This document shows, piece by piece, positions 16,322 through 25,608 of a stretch of DNA of 64,000 nucleotides. The stretch covers positions 1 through 64,000 of the forward strand of contig NZ_JABUXV010000019.1 of assembly GCF_014897705.1 (NCBI RefSeq), written 5' to 3'. How positions within the stretch are numbered: position 1 is the stretch's first letter; the number at the start of each line of letters is the position of its first letter. A program made the position numbers and the translations under genes. The notes beneath the pieces were generated by a model, which was given only the letters and a program-made list of their open reading frames with translations, was not told the origin of the DNA and made no database searches. Origin of the DNA: Brachybacterium sp. FME24 (GTDB taxonomy: Bacteria; Actinomycetota; Actinomycetes; Actinomycetales; Dermabacteraceae).

Positions 16322-17434
16322 CTACACGTCCAGGACGTACTCCCGCTCCTCGAGGTGATCGAGGGCAAGACGCGCCGCACCGAGGGGGACGACGTCGTCC
16401 CCCAGCACGGACAGGGCGACCTCCGGGACGTTGATGCACATCGTCTCCAAGTGCTGACGCGTGGCGTTGACGAAGGGCTGCCCGCCGGCCGTGAACTCGC
16501 CGGCGATCACGACGAGCTCGGGGTCCAGCACCGAGACGAGGACGGAGGCTCCGCGGGCCGTGTGGTGGGCGAGATGATCGGCCAGCTGGGCCGCCTCCGG
16601 CTCACCCTCCCCGGCGGCTCGGAAAACCTCCTCCGCGCTCCGGCCGGCCGTCTCGAGGACAGCGGCGGCATTCCAGGTCTGGTCGTGCAGCAGTCGTCCC
16701 AGCTCGGCAGCAGCACCTGACCGGCCATGGTGCGCACGACCGCCCAGCAGGATCCCCTGGCCGGTGGGGCGCCCCGACAGGATCAGGGCGACGTCGTGCG
16801 CGTAGCGGGCGGCTCCTAGCCACTTCTCGCCGAGCGCGGCGAGCGTCCCGTCGTTCCCCGCGACCGCCGCGCAGTGGAACCATCCACCGACTGTTCCGGC
16901 GAGATCGAGCCCGGTCCAGCCGGCGATCTGACTCGCCCGGCGCACGTGACCCTGCTGGTCCACGACGCCGGTGGTGGCCACCCCGACCGCCCACACGTCT
17001 CCTGCGGGCGCGGTGGCCCGGACGGCGATGTCTCGAGCCATCTGCAGCCTCTCGGGAGCAGGGAGGTCGGGCGGTGTCGCGGCATGCTCCCGGGAGATGA
17101 TGCGGCCGTCGAGGTCCGTGACGACGGCGAACACCTGCGTCGGGGAGAAGTAGAGCCCGAGCACGTATCCGGCAGTGGACTGGAAGCTGTACCGGCGCGC
17201 CGGGCGGCCCGAGGTCCCGGTAGCCGGCGCGTGCACCTCGACCAGACCCCGGTCGTCCAGCTCGGCGAAGACGGCGGTCAGGGTCTGTCGGGACAGCCCG
17301 GTCGCCTTCGCCATCTCCGTCAGGGTCATCTCCGGACCCGCGCGCAGGGAGGTGAGGACCGTCCTGCGATTCCATCGCCGCACCAGCGTGGTGTCGGCGC
17401 CGGAGGGGCCGGCGCTCGAAGGGCTCGTCGTCAT
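16322..17434 (-). CDS. ROK family transcriptional regulator
   Basis: A 370-residue protein: an N-terminal winged helix (TLTEMAKATGLSRQTLTAVFAELDDRGLVEV, about residues 37-67), then a ROK sugar-kinase-like domain (VLGLYFSPTQVFAVVTDLDG; VGVATTGVVDQQGHVRRA; NDGTLAALGEKWLGAA). The CxCGxxGC zinc-binding motif of typical ROK proteins is absent: the region after GRSGAAAELG holds no Cys. It lies downstream of the sugar operon on the same strand, so it may regulate it. The stop is 16 bases from the end of the convergent transglutaminase gene. Confidence 0.85.
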   Translation of the reverse strand: MTTSPSSAGPSGADTTLVRRWNRRTVLTSLRAGPEMTLTEMAKATGLSRQTLTAVFAELDDRGLVEVHAPATGTSGRPARRYSFQSTAGYVLGLYFSPTQVFAVVTDLDGRIISREHAATPPDLPAPERLQMARDIAVRATAPAGDVWAVGVATTGVVDQQGHVRRASQIAGWTGLDLAGTVGGWFHCAAVAGNDGTLAALGEKWLGAARYAHDVALILSGRPTGQGILLGGRAHHGRSGAAAELGRLLHDQTWNAAAVLETAGRSAEEVFRAAGEGEPEAAQLADHLAHHTARGASVLVSVLDPELVVIAGEFTAGGQPFVNATRQHLETMCINVPEVALSVLGDDVVPLGAARLALDHLEEREYVLDV

Positions 17435-17584
17435 GGAAGGACTCTCTACGGTCGATCAAAGAGGGCAGATGGAGGCATCGTCGCGGGGCGAAGCATGGGG
17501 CTCGTCGGCCGGATCGCGGGGCACGTCCATTCCGCGGGCCACAGGTCGCTCACGGTACCTGCTCGGTCCCGTGACCAGTGCCTG

Positions 17585-17652
17585 TCGCGACGCGCCACGC
17601 GCCACGCGCCGCGCGCGACGCGCGACACACGACGCGCGGCGCGCCACCGCTT
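17585..17652. repeat. CG-rich simple-sequence tract
   Basis: A run of degenerate cgcgccacg / gcgcgac units, almost pure C and G with A at intervals, between the sugar operon terminator and the ROK promoter. It is strongly self-complementary and does not look coding. Confidence 0.6.
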
Positions 17653-17653
17653 C

Positions 17654-17700
17654 CGTCCCGAGGTGCGCGGCAGGCCCGGCCCGCTGCGCACCTCGGGACG
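17654..17700 (-). terminator. Terminator of the Gfo/Idh-sugar ABC operon
   Basis: CGTCCCGAGGTGCGC (17654-17668) pairs perfectly with GCGCACCTCGGGACG (17686-17700). It starts 7 bases beyond the binding-protein stop on the minus strand. Confidence 0.8.
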
Positions 17701-17707
17701 GGTGCCG

Positions 17708-19321
17708 TCACTGACGGCGGTCGTACGCGGTCTGATGCGCGGTCACGAACTCCGCCAGGCCGATCTGCTCGAAGGTGGCGATGTGGTCGTCCCACTCATC
17801 CAGCGATCGGTCACCCGTGACGAACGCGGCCTGGGACTCCGCGGCGTACTTCGAGATGTCGTTGCCGATCGTGGTGACCTGCTGGGACTCCTCCGCGCTG
17901 AAGGTGAAGGCGGGCCACACCTCCTTCAGCGCGTACGGCTCGACGACCTTCGCGCCCTCGGTCGACTGCTCCGAGGTCTCCACGCCGCGGAACCAGTCGC
18001 CCGTGGCCCAGCCCGGGTACCAGCCGCCGAGGTACAGGACGTAGGGCTTCAGCGCCTCGTCGACCGTCTTGTCCTCCAGGAGCTCCGGGATCAGCTCGTC
18101 ACGCCCGTCGACCTCCTCGTAGCTCTCGCCCTCGACGCCCAGGAAGAAGAGCTTGGCGCCCTCCTCGCTGAACCAGAAGTCCATCCAGCGGGCGATCTCG
18201 ATCGGGTGCTCGGCGTTGTCGGTCATCACGAAGTTGCCGATCGAGGACAGCTCCGAGCGCACCGCGTGCCAGACCGGCTCGTCGCCGGCGCTGCGCACCA
18301 GCGGCTTCATCGCGACGTAGTTCTCGCCCTCCGTCCCGAAGTAGCCGGCCGGGGCCTGCACGGCGCAGGAGCCCAGCAGCCCCTCGGTGCCGTTGGCAGT
18401 GAACGCGGCGGCGTCGGTCGAGTAGATGTCCTGCTGCAGGAGACCCTTGGAGTACAGACCGTTCAGGAAGGTCAGCAGGTCGCGGTACTCGTCGCTGGCG
18501 GGGAAGTAGCGGATCTTCCCGTCCGCGTCGAGGTCGATGAGGCCCGCGTCGTTGCCGTGGTTGGAGAGACCGAAGGTCCCGTACAGGCTCACCAGAAGCG
18601 CACCCATGTCCTGGCCGCCCAGCGGGATCGCCCCGTCGATGCTCGCGGCGACCTCCTCGAGGTAGGCCTGGTACTCCTCGAGGGTCTCCGGGGCAGACAT
18701 GCCGAACTGGTCCAGCCAGTCCTGGCGGATCCAGAGCTTCGTCTGATAGCGCAGGCCGAGGGTCTTCGGGTCATAGATGCCCGGCAGGGAGTAGATGTTC
18801 CCGTCGGGGAAGGTGAGGCCGGTGCGGATCGCCGGGTACTCCTCCAGTCGTGCCGTCAGGTTCGGCATGTACTGCTCGATCAGATCGTTGAGCGCGACGA
18901 AGGTGCCCTGCTCGCCGTACTTCGCGATGTCTGCGCTGGGGATACCGGTGCGGTAGAACGCCTCCGGGTAGTCACCGCTGGTCAGCTGCAGGTTCCGACG
19001 CTCGATGGCCGCTTCCTCGGCGACCAGGCCCCAGTTCACCTCGATGTTGGTGAGCTCCTGGGTCTTCTGCGCGGCGGCGACCTCGTTCCAGTCCTCCGCC
19101 GAGGCGTTGGACCGGCGGGACATGAAGGAGATCGTGGTCGCCTCCTCGACGATCGGCATGCCCTCGGGGTTGATGTTGTCGTCGGGGTTCTCGATCTTCT
19201 CGGCGGTGTCGCCGCCGTCGTCGCCTCCGCCCCCGCCGCCGCAGGCCGCCAGCGCGGTGGTGGAGGCGAGAACGGCGGAGGAGGCGAGGACGGTGCGGCG
19301 GGTGAAGGGTGAGCGGGTCAT
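17708..19321 (-). CDS. Extracellular solute-binding lipoprotein of a sugar ABC transporter (LplA/YtcQ-like)
   Basis: A 537-residue protein. The signal peptide has twin Arg (RR at residues 8-9) and a lipobox ending LAAC with Cys27, then a Gly/Asp linker and a large binding domain. Its length and style match the long binding proteins of LplA/YtcQ type that pair with LplB/LplC/YesPQ-like permeases. Start: ATG 19321 behind GAGGAAATC. That ATG overlaps the DUF624 stop (ATGA), so it is the last gene of the operon, unusual for a protein normally needed in excess. The sugar is not identifiable; related systems take up oligosaccharides from plant polymers. Confidence 0.88.
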   Translation of the reverse strand: MTRSPFTRRTVLASSAVLASTTALAACGGGGGGDDGGDTAEKIENPDDNINPEGMPIVEEATTISFMSRRSNASAEDWNEVAAAQKTQELTNIEVNWGLVAEEAAIERRNLQLTSGDYPEAFYRTGIPSADIAKYGEQGTFVALNDLIEQYMPNLTARLEEYPAIRTGLTFPDGNIYSLPGIYDPKTLGLRYQTKLWIRQDWLDQFGMSAPETLEEYQAYLEEVAASIDGAIPLGGQDMGALLVSLYGTFGLSNHGNDAGLIDLDADGKIRYFPASDEYRDLLTFLNGLYSKGLLQQDIYSTDAAAFTANGTEGLLGSCAVQAPAGYFGTEGENYVAMKPLVRSAGDEPVWHAVRSELSSIGNFVMTDNAEHPIEIARWMDFWFSEEGAKLFFLGVEGESYEEVDGRDELIPELLEDKTVDEALKPYVLYLGGWYPGWATGDWFRGVETSEQSTEGAKVVEPYALKEVWPAFTFSAEESQQVTTIGNDISKYAAESQAAFVTGDRSLDEWDDHIATFEQIGLAEFVTAHQTAYDRRQ

Positions 19322-20070
19322 GATTTCCTCTCGGATTGGTGCAGGGGACGGAGTGCGACCGGGTGGCCGGTGCCGGGGGAGCGGTGGGCGGATGGGATCT
19401 CGGAGGGACGGGGGAGCGCGCGATGCAGGCACCACGCGGAGACGGCGAACGGGACACCGACGCCGAGGACGGGAAGGAGCCCGGGCCAGCCCGCGACGAT
19501 CAGCAGCGTCGGCCACCCGATCCAGAGCGCGACCAGGACGACGCTCAGCACGGGCCGGCTCAGCGCGTGGGCGAGCGCCGAGGCGGCCACGAGGGAGACC
19601 CGTGGACGGGCGCCGGGCTCGATCCGCTCGAGCACCCAGGGCAGATAGGGCAGGGTCGTGGCCAGCAGGAGCGCGGTGAGCAGCACGATCCCCTGGGTGA
19701 TGGCCGACGGGATCGGCGGGCCGCCGCGGGACAGCCACCACGTCATCGTCAGGGAGCACGCGAGCGCGATGGCCAGCAGCCCGATCACGGCCGATCGGCC
19801 CCACTGGGATCGCCACTGCGCCCACATCGTGCGGGGGACGTCGACGTCCTGGTCGCCGCGGGCCCAGGCGCTCGCCACCGCGTGGGCGCCGACGCTCGCG
19901 GGTCCGATGCCGAGCACGACGCCTCCCAGCAGCGTCAGCCCGCTCCACCACAGGTTCAGCCACACCAGCTGCACGAGGCGATGGACCAGGGCGTCCAGCC
20001 CTGCCAGGGGGCGGAAGCCGCCCGGCGTCCCGGCAGCGGCCGACGCCGGCCCGGAGCGGAGCACGCTCAT
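19318..20070 (-). CDS. DUF624 (YesL-like) membrane protein
   Basis: A 250-residue protein with five or so membrane helices and the N-terminal DUF624 pattern (VHRLVQLVWLNLWWSGLTLLGGVVLGIGPASVGAH). YesL-type proteins are regularly encoded with LplB/LplC-like sugar permeases, and here both ends overlap neighbouring genes by 4 bases. Function unknown; an accessory role in transport is inferred from context only. Confidence 0.82.
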   Translation of the reverse strand: MSVLRSGPASAAAGTPGGFRPLAGLDALVHRLVQLVWLNLWWSGLTLLGGVVLGIGPASVGAHAVASAWARGDQDVDVPRTMWAQWRSQWGRSAVIGLLAIALACSLTMTWWLSRGGPPIPSAITQGIVLLTALLLATTLPYLPWVLERIEPGARPRVSLVAASALAHALSRPVLSVVLVALWIGWPTLLIVAGWPGLLPVLGVGVPFAVSAWCLHRALPRPSEIPSAHRSPGTGHPVALRPLHQSERKS

Positions 20071-21035
20071 CCCTTCACCGACCCGATCAGCACGCCCTGC
20101 GTGAAGAACCGCTGCAGGAACGGGTAGATGATCAGCAGCGGCAAGGAGGCCACGATCATCACCGCGTACTTGATCAGGGACGCCAGGCGCACCTGGTCGA
20201 CGATCGAGCCGGCGTCGCCGCCGCCCCCACCGCCCGCGGAGGGGTCCTCGGAGACGATCAGGAGCTCGCGCAGGATCAGCTGGAGCGGGAACTTGTCACG
20301 GTCCGAGAGGTAGATCAGTGCCTTGAAGTACTCGTTCCAGAGGCCGACGCCGTGGAAGAGCGCGAGCGTGACGATGATCGGGGCGGACAGCGGCAGAGCG
20401 ATCCGGAAGAAGGTCTGGACGTCGTTCGCGCCGTCGACCTTGGCAGCCTCGCCGATCTCCTCGGGCACGGTCTGGGTGAAGAAGGCCCGCCCCACCAGGA
20501 TCGACCAGGCACCGGCGGCGCCGGGCAGGATCACCGCCCACATCGTGTCCAGCAGGGCGAGGTCCTTGACCAGCAGATAAGTGGGGATGATGCCGCCGGA
20601 GAACAGCATGGTGAACAGGATGTACCAGGTCACTCCGGTGCGCCCGGCCATGTGCTTCCGCGAGAGGGCGTAGGCGCAGGGCAGCACCAGGCCCAGGTGC
20701 ACCGCGACGCCCACCAGGGTGTAGAGGATCGAGTTGCGGTACCCGGTCCAGATCGCGGCCTGCCCGAAGACCCGCCGATAGCCGTCGAGAGTCACGTCGA
20801 CGGGCCACAGCCAGACCTTGCCCGTCTGCACGGCGTGGGGGTCGCTGATCGAGGCGATCACCACGAACCACAGGGGATAGCCGATCACCAGCACCACGAA
20901 CAGCACGAACGCCACGTTGAAGCGGTCGAACCACTTGTCGTCGCGGCTGCCCACGGCGCGATGCACGACACGGGTGCCGTCGAGGGTGTCGTCAGAGGCT
21001 GCGCCGCCGGGGCGCGGCTTGGTCGTCGTCTTCAT
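20067..21035 (-). CDS. Carbohydrate ABC transporter permease (LplC/YesQ-like)
   Basis: A 322-residue permease with six membrane helices. The cytoplasmic EAA loop reads EEIGEAAKVDGANDVQTFFRIALPLSAP at about residues 195-222, and the C-terminus is FLQRFFTQGVLIGSVKG, typical of the MalG/LplC side of sugar importers. A Gly-rich insert (ten residues of mostly Gly) sits before the penultimate helix. It lies 4 bases from the LplB-like gene and overlaps the DUF624 gene. Confidence 0.92.
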   Translation of the reverse strand: MKTTTKPRPGGAASDDTLDGTRVVHRAVGSRDDKWFDRFNVAFVLFVVLVIGYPLWFVVIASISDPHAVQTGKVWLWPVDVTLDGYRRVFGQAAIWTGYRNSILYTLVGVAVHLGLVLPCAYALSRKHMAGRTGVTWYILFTMLFSGGIIPTYLLVKDLALLDTMWAVILPGAAGAWSILVGRAFFTQTVPEEIGEAAKVDGANDVQTFFRIALPLSAPIIVTLALFHGVGLWNEYFKALIYLSDRDKFPLQLILRELLIVSEDPSAGGGGGGDAGSIVDQVRLASLIKYAVMIVASLPLLIIYPFLQRFFTQGVLIGSVKG

Positions 21036-21039
21036 GGGA

Positions 21040-22044
21040 TCACCACAGACTGTTCTCGGAGAACTTGCGGGCCAGCTGGTTCACGGTGATCAGCAGGATG
21101 ATGTTGATGACCGAGTCGAAGAGCCCGACGGCCGCGGCGTAGCTGTACTGGCCCTGGATCAGACCCGTCTCGTAGACGAAGGTCTGGATGACGTCGGCCG
21201 TCTCGGCATTGAGGCTGTTGGTCATCAGCAGCACCTTCTCGAAGCCGACAGACATGAAGCTGCCGAAGTCGAGGATGAACAGGATGACCATCGTCGGCAT
21301 GATGGCGGGGATGTTCACGTGCCGGATCCGCTGCAGGCGGTTCGCGCCGTCGACCTCGGCCGCCTGGTGCAGTTCGGGGTTCACGCCGGCCAGCGCGGCG
21401 AGGTAGATGATCGTGCTCCACCCCAGGGACTGCCAGACCCCGGACCACACGTAGAGGTGCCGGAACCAGGCCGGGTCCTGCATGAACTGGATCGGCTCGA
21501 ACCCGATCAACCCGAGCAGATGGTTCAGCAGCCCGGTGTTGGGGTCCAGGAAGGCGAACAGCATGCCGACGACCACGACGGTGGAGACGAAATGCGGAGC
21601 GTAGGTGAGGGTCTGGGTGAACCGCTTGAAGAACTTGCTCTTCAGCTCGTTGAGCGCCAGCGCCAGCATGATCGGCAACGGGAAGAGGATCATCTGGTAG
21701 ACGCTGAGCACCAGGGTGTTCTTCAGCAGACGCCAGAAGTAGAACGAGCCGAAGAAGCGCTCGAAGTTCTCGAACCCGCTCCACGGGCTGCCGGTGATCC
21801 CCTGGTTCGCGATGAAGTCCTTGAACGCGATCTGCACCCCGTACATCGGGACGTAGTTGAAGATCAGGAAGAAGATCAGGGCGGGGGCGGCGAGCAGGTA
21901 CAGCTGCCAGCTCGCCGCCACACGCCGACGCATCCGACGCCTCCGGGACGGAGGTGCGGCGGTCGGCAGTGTCCGGGTCCCGTCCGCGGCGGGACCGGTC
22001 GCGGCGCCGAGGGAGGAGCCGGCCGGCAGGGGCGCGGATGACAT
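21040..22044 (-). CDS. Sugar ABC transporter permease (LplB/YesP-like)
   Basis: A 334-residue permease. It starts at ATG 22044, sharing one base with the Gfo/Idh stop. A basic N-terminal tail (RRRRMRRRVAASWQLYLL) precedes six helices with the signature NYVPMYGVQIAFKDF of the LplB group. The EAA loop reads HQAAEVDGANRLQRIRHVNIPAIMPT at about residues 215-240. It forms the heterodimeric channel with the LplC-like permease. No ATPase gene is present, so a shared MsiK-like ATPase is expected. Confidence 0.92.
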   Translation of the reverse strand: MSSAPLPAGSSLGAATGPAADGTRTLPTAAPPSRRRRMRRRVAASWQLYLLAAPALIFFLIFNYVPMYGVQIAFKDFIANQGITGSPWSGFENFERFFGSFYFWRLLKNTLVLSVYQMILFPLPIMLALALNELKSKFFKRFTQTLTYAPHFVSTVVVVGMLFAFLDPNTGLLNHLLGLIGFEPIQFMQDPAWFRHLYVWSGVWQSLGWSTIIYLAALAGVNPELHQAAEVDGANRLQRIRHVNIPAIMPTMVILFILDFGSFMSVGFEKVLLMTNSLNAETADVIQTFVYETGLIQGQYSYAAAVGLFDSVINIILLITVNQLARKFSENSLW

Positions 22045-23270
22045 CAGGCAGCCGGTTCCGCGGCGCCGAAGACCTGTCGGCGCAGCTCCGCGATCTCCAC
22101 CGGCATCCCGGTCCGGGCAGAGTCCTGGAGCGCCATCGCGCACAGCACCGCGTCGATGCCCTCGGCGAGGCCCGCCCGGGGGACCCGGTCCTCACCGGCG
22201 GCGAGATGCCAGAACAGATCGCCCAGGACCTCGTCGCCGCCGTTGTGGCCGCTCGCACCCACCTGCAGCGTCTCGTGCTCCTGCGCATACTCGGAGCCGC
22301 CGATCGGGTCGGGGAACGACAGGTCGATGCTCCGAGCGCTGAGATCGCCCTCCAGCAGGCCCTCGGTGCCGAAGATCCGCAGCCGACGGGTGGTGCGCGG
22401 CTGCGCCATGACGGAGGTGAAGGTGGCGAGTGTGCCGCGGGCGAACTCGAGGGTCGCGACCTGGCGGTCCGGGAGGCCCGACGGCGCGTAGGGGGAGTGC
22501 TGCGTGGTCGAGCGCAGGGCGTTCTTCGTCGCCTCGTCGCCGAAGTCGAGTTCGCCGGGTGCGGCGGCCGGGCGGAATCGCGGCAGCTGCTCGTCCTCGG
22601 GCCGGGGGCGGAACGCGAGCGCGGAGGCCATCGAATGGACCCGCACGGGATGGCTGTCCAGGACGTACCCGAGGACGTCGAGGTCGTGGCAGCACTTCTC
22701 GAGCATCCACCCTCCGGAATGCTCGACGTCCTGACGCCACCCCTGGTACTGCATCAGCGTCAGCCCGGTGCCGAGGTTCTCATCGGCCTGGACCGCGAGG
22801 ATCTCCCCCAACCGGCCGGAGCGGACGATCTCCCGGACCCGCTCGTAGAAGGGCGTGTACCGCAGGACGAATCCCACCACGGTGCGGGAGGCCGGGCGAG
22901 CCTGCTCCCCGCTCCAGAGAGCGGAGAGCCCCTCCAGGGTGGTCGCGACGGGCTTCTCGAGCATCAGCGGAAGACCGCGCGACATCGCCTCGAGCGCGTA
23001 GGGCACGTGCTGGTCGTTCGGCGTGGCGATGACCACCGCGTCGAGGTCGCGTTCACGCACCATCTCCACGCCGTCGTCGTAGAACTCAGGCTGCGAGTCG
23101 AAGAGTCCGGCGAAGGCTTCCCGACGCTCGGGGTCCGGGTCGGCGATCGCCGCGAGGCTGACTGAATCAGTCATATCTGACGGGAGGTTACGGAAATAAG
23201 ACGCTGCGCGCTGGCCGGAGCCGACGAGGCCAACCTTCACCGGTTTTAGCGCTATTTGGGCGTTGTTCAT
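22044..23270 (-). CDS. Gfo/Idh/MocA family oxidoreductase
   Basis: A 408-residue NAD(P)-dependent dehydrogenase. It has an N-terminal Rossmann fold (VKVGLVGSGQRAASYFRNL), the family EKPVATT motif at about residues 104-110, and a C-terminal alpha/beta domain with WMLEKCCHDLDVLGYVL supplying the catalytic Asp/His region. It is the first gene of the sugar operon, so it probably oxidises or epimerises the imported sugar; the substrate is unknown. A promoter is visible about 75 bases upstream. Confidence 0.9.
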   Translation of the reverse strand: MNNAQIALKPVKVGLVGSGQRAASYFRNLPSDMTDSVSLAAIADPDPERREAFAGLFDSQPEFYDDGVEMVRERDLDAVVIATPNDQHVPYALEAMSRGLPLMLEKPVATTLEGLSALWSGEQARPASRTVVGFVLRYTPFYERVREIVRSGRLGEILAVQADENLGTGLTLMQYQGWRQDVEHSGGWMLEKCCHDLDVLGYVLDSHPVRVHSMASALAFRPRPEDEQLPRFRPAAAPGELDFGDEATKNALRSTTQHSPYAPSGLPDRQVATLEFARGTLATFTSVMAQPRTTRRLRIFGTEGLLEGDLSARSIDLSFPDPIGGSEYAQEHETLQVGASGHNGGDEVLGDLFWHLAAGEDRVPRAGLAEGIDAVLCAMALQDSARTGMPVEIAELRRQVFGAAEPAA

Positions 23271-23349
23271 GGCCTGGACACCTAAGCTTCGGCGCGCACG
23301 TCGCGCCGCTCGGAGGGGGATTCGCGTGGTTACGTAAGGACGTAGTCAG

Positions 23350-23379
23350 AACGTAGAGCGCGCTTGTGACCCATGTCAA
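23350..23379 (-). promoter_or_regulatory. Promoter of the Gfo/Idh-sugar ABC operon
   Basis: On the minus strand TTGACA (23379-23374) and TACGTT (23355-23350) are separated by 18 bases. Transcription would start near 23343, giving a leader of about 73 bases. The TTACGTAA palindrome at 23330-23337 would lie at about +6 to +13 and is a candidate operator. Confidence 0.65.
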
Positions 23380-23687
23380 CCCCGTCTGCCGAATCGTCAT
23401 CGGCCTGCTCCAGGCCACGCAGACGAGGGCTCCCGTCAGGCACCGGAGGATTCCTCGTCGCCCACCGCGCGTCTCGCCGTGCAGCGCACGTCCGGACGCC
23501 GGCCCGCACGACGGCCCCACCGCACGCAGCAGGGCGCCCACTCTGCGGCGGGCTCCCTGCTGCGGTCCGCAAGTTTCGCTGGCCACTACGGTCACGGGTA
23601 GGGAACAGCCCCACCCGCTGCTCTCCACCCGCTGCTGCCACTCGCCGCCGGCCCCGTAGCCCTCAACCACCGAGCCCTGATGGTCAT

Positions 23688-23723
23688 GCGCGCCCGACTT
23701 CCCTGGAGGGAAGTCGGGCGCGC
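23688..23723. terminator. Palindromic terminator-like repeat, copy A
   Basis: GCGCGCCCGACTTCCC (23688-23703) and GGGAAGTCGGGCGCGC (23708-23723) pair perfectly around a TGGA loop, followed by AATACCGT. It lies 17 bases past the stop of the second sugar operon. The right arm plus tail matches 22 of 23 bases of copy B at 30017-30039. Confidence 0.85.
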
Positions 23724-23740
23724 AATACCGTAGGCCGTTC

Positions 23741-24643
23741 TCAGCCCTTGACCGCGCCCTCGGAAAGGCCGGAGATGAAGTGGCGCTGGTTCAGCAGGAA
23801 CACCAGCAGCACCGGGATGGTGACGATGATCGTCGCCGCCATCAGCGGGGCGTATTGGATGTTGCCGGTCTGGCTGAAGCGCGTCAGGGCGAGCTGCACA
23901 GTCTGGCTCTGCGGTGAGGAGGACACCACCAGCGGCCACAGCAGGTCGTCCCACACACCCGTGAAGGAGAAGATCGCGACCACGGCGATGATCGGCTTCG
24001 ACAGCGGCATGTAGATGCTCCAGAACAGGCGGAACTCGCTGGCACCGTCGATACGGGCGGCCTCGGCGAGATCGGGGTTCATGGACTTGTAGAACTGGCG
24101 GACCAGGAAGATGCTCATCGTGCCGACCAGGTAGGGGATCGCGATGCCACCCAGGGTGTCGACCAGTCCGCTGCCGCCGCGTCCCAGGGCGTCATTGCCT
24201 CCGGCGAACGGAAAGTTGGAGACCATGAGGAACAGCGGAATCAGCGTCACGGCAACCGGGATCGCCGCGGTGGCGATCAGCACGTAGAAGATGAGATTGC
24301 TGCCCCGGAACGGCAGGTGGGCGAACGCATACCCGGCGGAGACCGTGATGAAGCAGTTCGTGGCCACGGCCACCAGCGCGACGATCGTCGAGTTCAGGAA
24401 CGCCCGGCCCAGGTTGCCCACGGTCAGCGCGGTGACGAAGTTGTCCCAGGTGGGGTTGGCCGGCCAGAGGGTGACGTCACGGAACGCCGACTCGGCCGGG
24501 GTGAATGCCAGGCTCACCATCCAGACGAACGGGAACAGCACCAGGAGCGTCACGACCGTCAGCAGAACGATGTTGACGATCTGTGCCTTCCGGGTCCGGG
24601 TCATTCTCGACCTGCGCGTGGGCCCCCTCGTGATGGCGCTCAT
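23741..24643 (-). CDS. Carbohydrate ABC transporter permease (MalG type)
   Basis: A 300-residue permease. A basic N-terminus is followed by six helices. The EAA loop reads DLAEAARIDGASEFRLFWSIYMPLSKP at about residues 190-216, and the end FLLNQRHFISGLSEGAVKG is classical for MalG-type subunits. The ATG at 24643 overlaps the upstream permease stop (ATGA). It is the last gene of the binding protein-permease-permease operon; no ATPase is encoded. Confidence 0.93.
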   Translation of the reverse strand: MSAITRGPTRRSRMTRTRKAQIVNIVLLTVVTLLVLFPFVWMVSLAFTPAESAFRDVTLWPANPTWDNFVTALTVGNLGRAFLNSTIVALVAVATNCFITVSAGYAFAHLPFRGSNLIFYVLIATAAIPVAVTLIPLFLMVSNFPFAGGNDALGRGGSGLVDTLGGIAIPYLVGTMSIFLVRQFYKSMNPDLAEAARIDGASEFRLFWSIYMPLSKPIIAVVAIFSFTGVWDDLLWPLVVSSSPQSQTVQLALTRFSQTGNIQYAPLMAATIIVTIPVLLVFLLNQRHFISGLSEGAVKG

Positions 24644-25608
24644 CGTTCCCTCCCTGCCCGCAAGGCGATCAGCGTGAGGCCCGCGATGAACGCGAACAGC
24701 ACGAACGCCATGGCGGACGCCGAACCCATGCGGCTGTAGTCGAAGGCTTCGGTGTAGATCAGGTAGTTCACGGTCGTGGTCGAATTCAGGGGGCCACCTG
24801 AGGTGAGCACGAAGATCTCGGCGAAGCTCTGGGACAGATAGATGATGTCCATCGCGACGACGTAGATCAGCATCGGTCGGAGGCCGGGCAGCGTCACGTG
24901 GCGGAACTGGTGCCAGCGGGTGGCGCCGTCGATGCTCGCCTGCTCGTAGAGATCTTTCGGAATGGTCTGCAGGCCTGCGAGCAGCAGCACCATGTTCGAG
25001 CCCAGCGCCTTCCAGACCCGCATCACCGAGACCCCGTTGAGGGCGGAATCCGGATCGTTCAGCCAGCGCTGCGGGCCCAGATCGACCAGAGCCAGCAGTT
25101 CGTTGAACAAGCCGTTCTGGGAGTACATCCACAGCCAGATCATGCTGACCGCCGTCAACGAGACGATGTGCGGGATGTACAGGGCGGAGCGGAAGATCCC
25201 GACCCCACGGAACGGCCGGTTCGCGAGAATCGCCAGGAGCAGTGCGATGGCGACGGTGACCGGGAGGACTTGCAGCGTGTAGCGCGCGGTGATCCAGAGG
25301 GCGTTGAGGAAGTCGGCATCGCCCAGCAGCGCGACATAGTTCTCGAGTCCGACGAACGTCGGTGCACCGCGCTGCAGCGGGCTGTACCGGGTGAAGCTCA
25401 GGGCGAAGCCGTAGGCCACGGGGAGGAGCTGGAAGATCACGACGTACAGCACCGCAGGGGCCACGAAGATCATCCCGGCGCGGGCTCTTGCGGAATGCAG
25501 GGGTCGCCGTCGGTGCTTTACCGAGGCAACCGAAGAGGCGCGGTTATCCGACGTGTGCTCCGGCGGCTCCGATCCCCGAGGGATGGTTGCGCTGGACACG
25601 GGGCTCAC
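24640..25608 (-). CDS. Sugar ABC transporter permease (MalF type)
   Basis: A 322-residue permease. A polar N-terminal tail of about 45 residues precedes six helices beginning at MIFVAPAVLYVVIFQLLPVAYGFALSF. The EAA loop reads YEQASIDGATRWHQFRHVTLPGLRP around residues 215-240. I use the GTG at 25608, which overlaps the stop of the binding-protein gene (GTGA); a GTG at 25599 is an alternative. It pairs with the MalG-type permease. Confidence 0.92.
   Translation of the reverse strand: MSPVSSATIPRGSEPPEHTSDNRASSVASVKHRRRPLHSARARAGMIFVAPAVLYVVIFQLLPVAYGFALSFTRYSPLQRGAPTFVGLENYVALLGDADFLNALWITARYTLQVLPVTVAIALLLAILANRPFRGVGIFRSALYIPHIVSLTAVSMIWLWMYSQNGLFNELLALVDLGPQRWLNDPDSALNGVSVMRVWKALGSNMVLLLAGLQTIPKDLYEQASIDGATRWHQFRHVTLPGLRPMLIYVVAMDIIYLSQSFAEIFVLTSGGPLNSTTTVNYLIYTEAFDYSRMGSASAMAFVLFAFIAGLTLIALRAGRER

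Larger units (their letters stand above)
23271..23740. other. Intergenic region between two sugar operons
   Basis: No credible gene is present. It holds the promoter of the Gfo/Idh operon (23350-23379), a TTACGTAA palindrome at 23330-23337 just downstream of the likely start of transcription, and a 16-bp palindrome at 23688-23723 beyond the stop of the second sugar operon. The stretch 23390-23680 is GC-rich with no recognisable feature. Confidence 0.6.

Noticed and set aside
23188-23670. Possible gene upstream of the Gfo/Idh operon
   Set aside because: It overlaps the operon promoter and the start of the Gfo/Idh gene, has no ribosome binding site and no recognisable domain.
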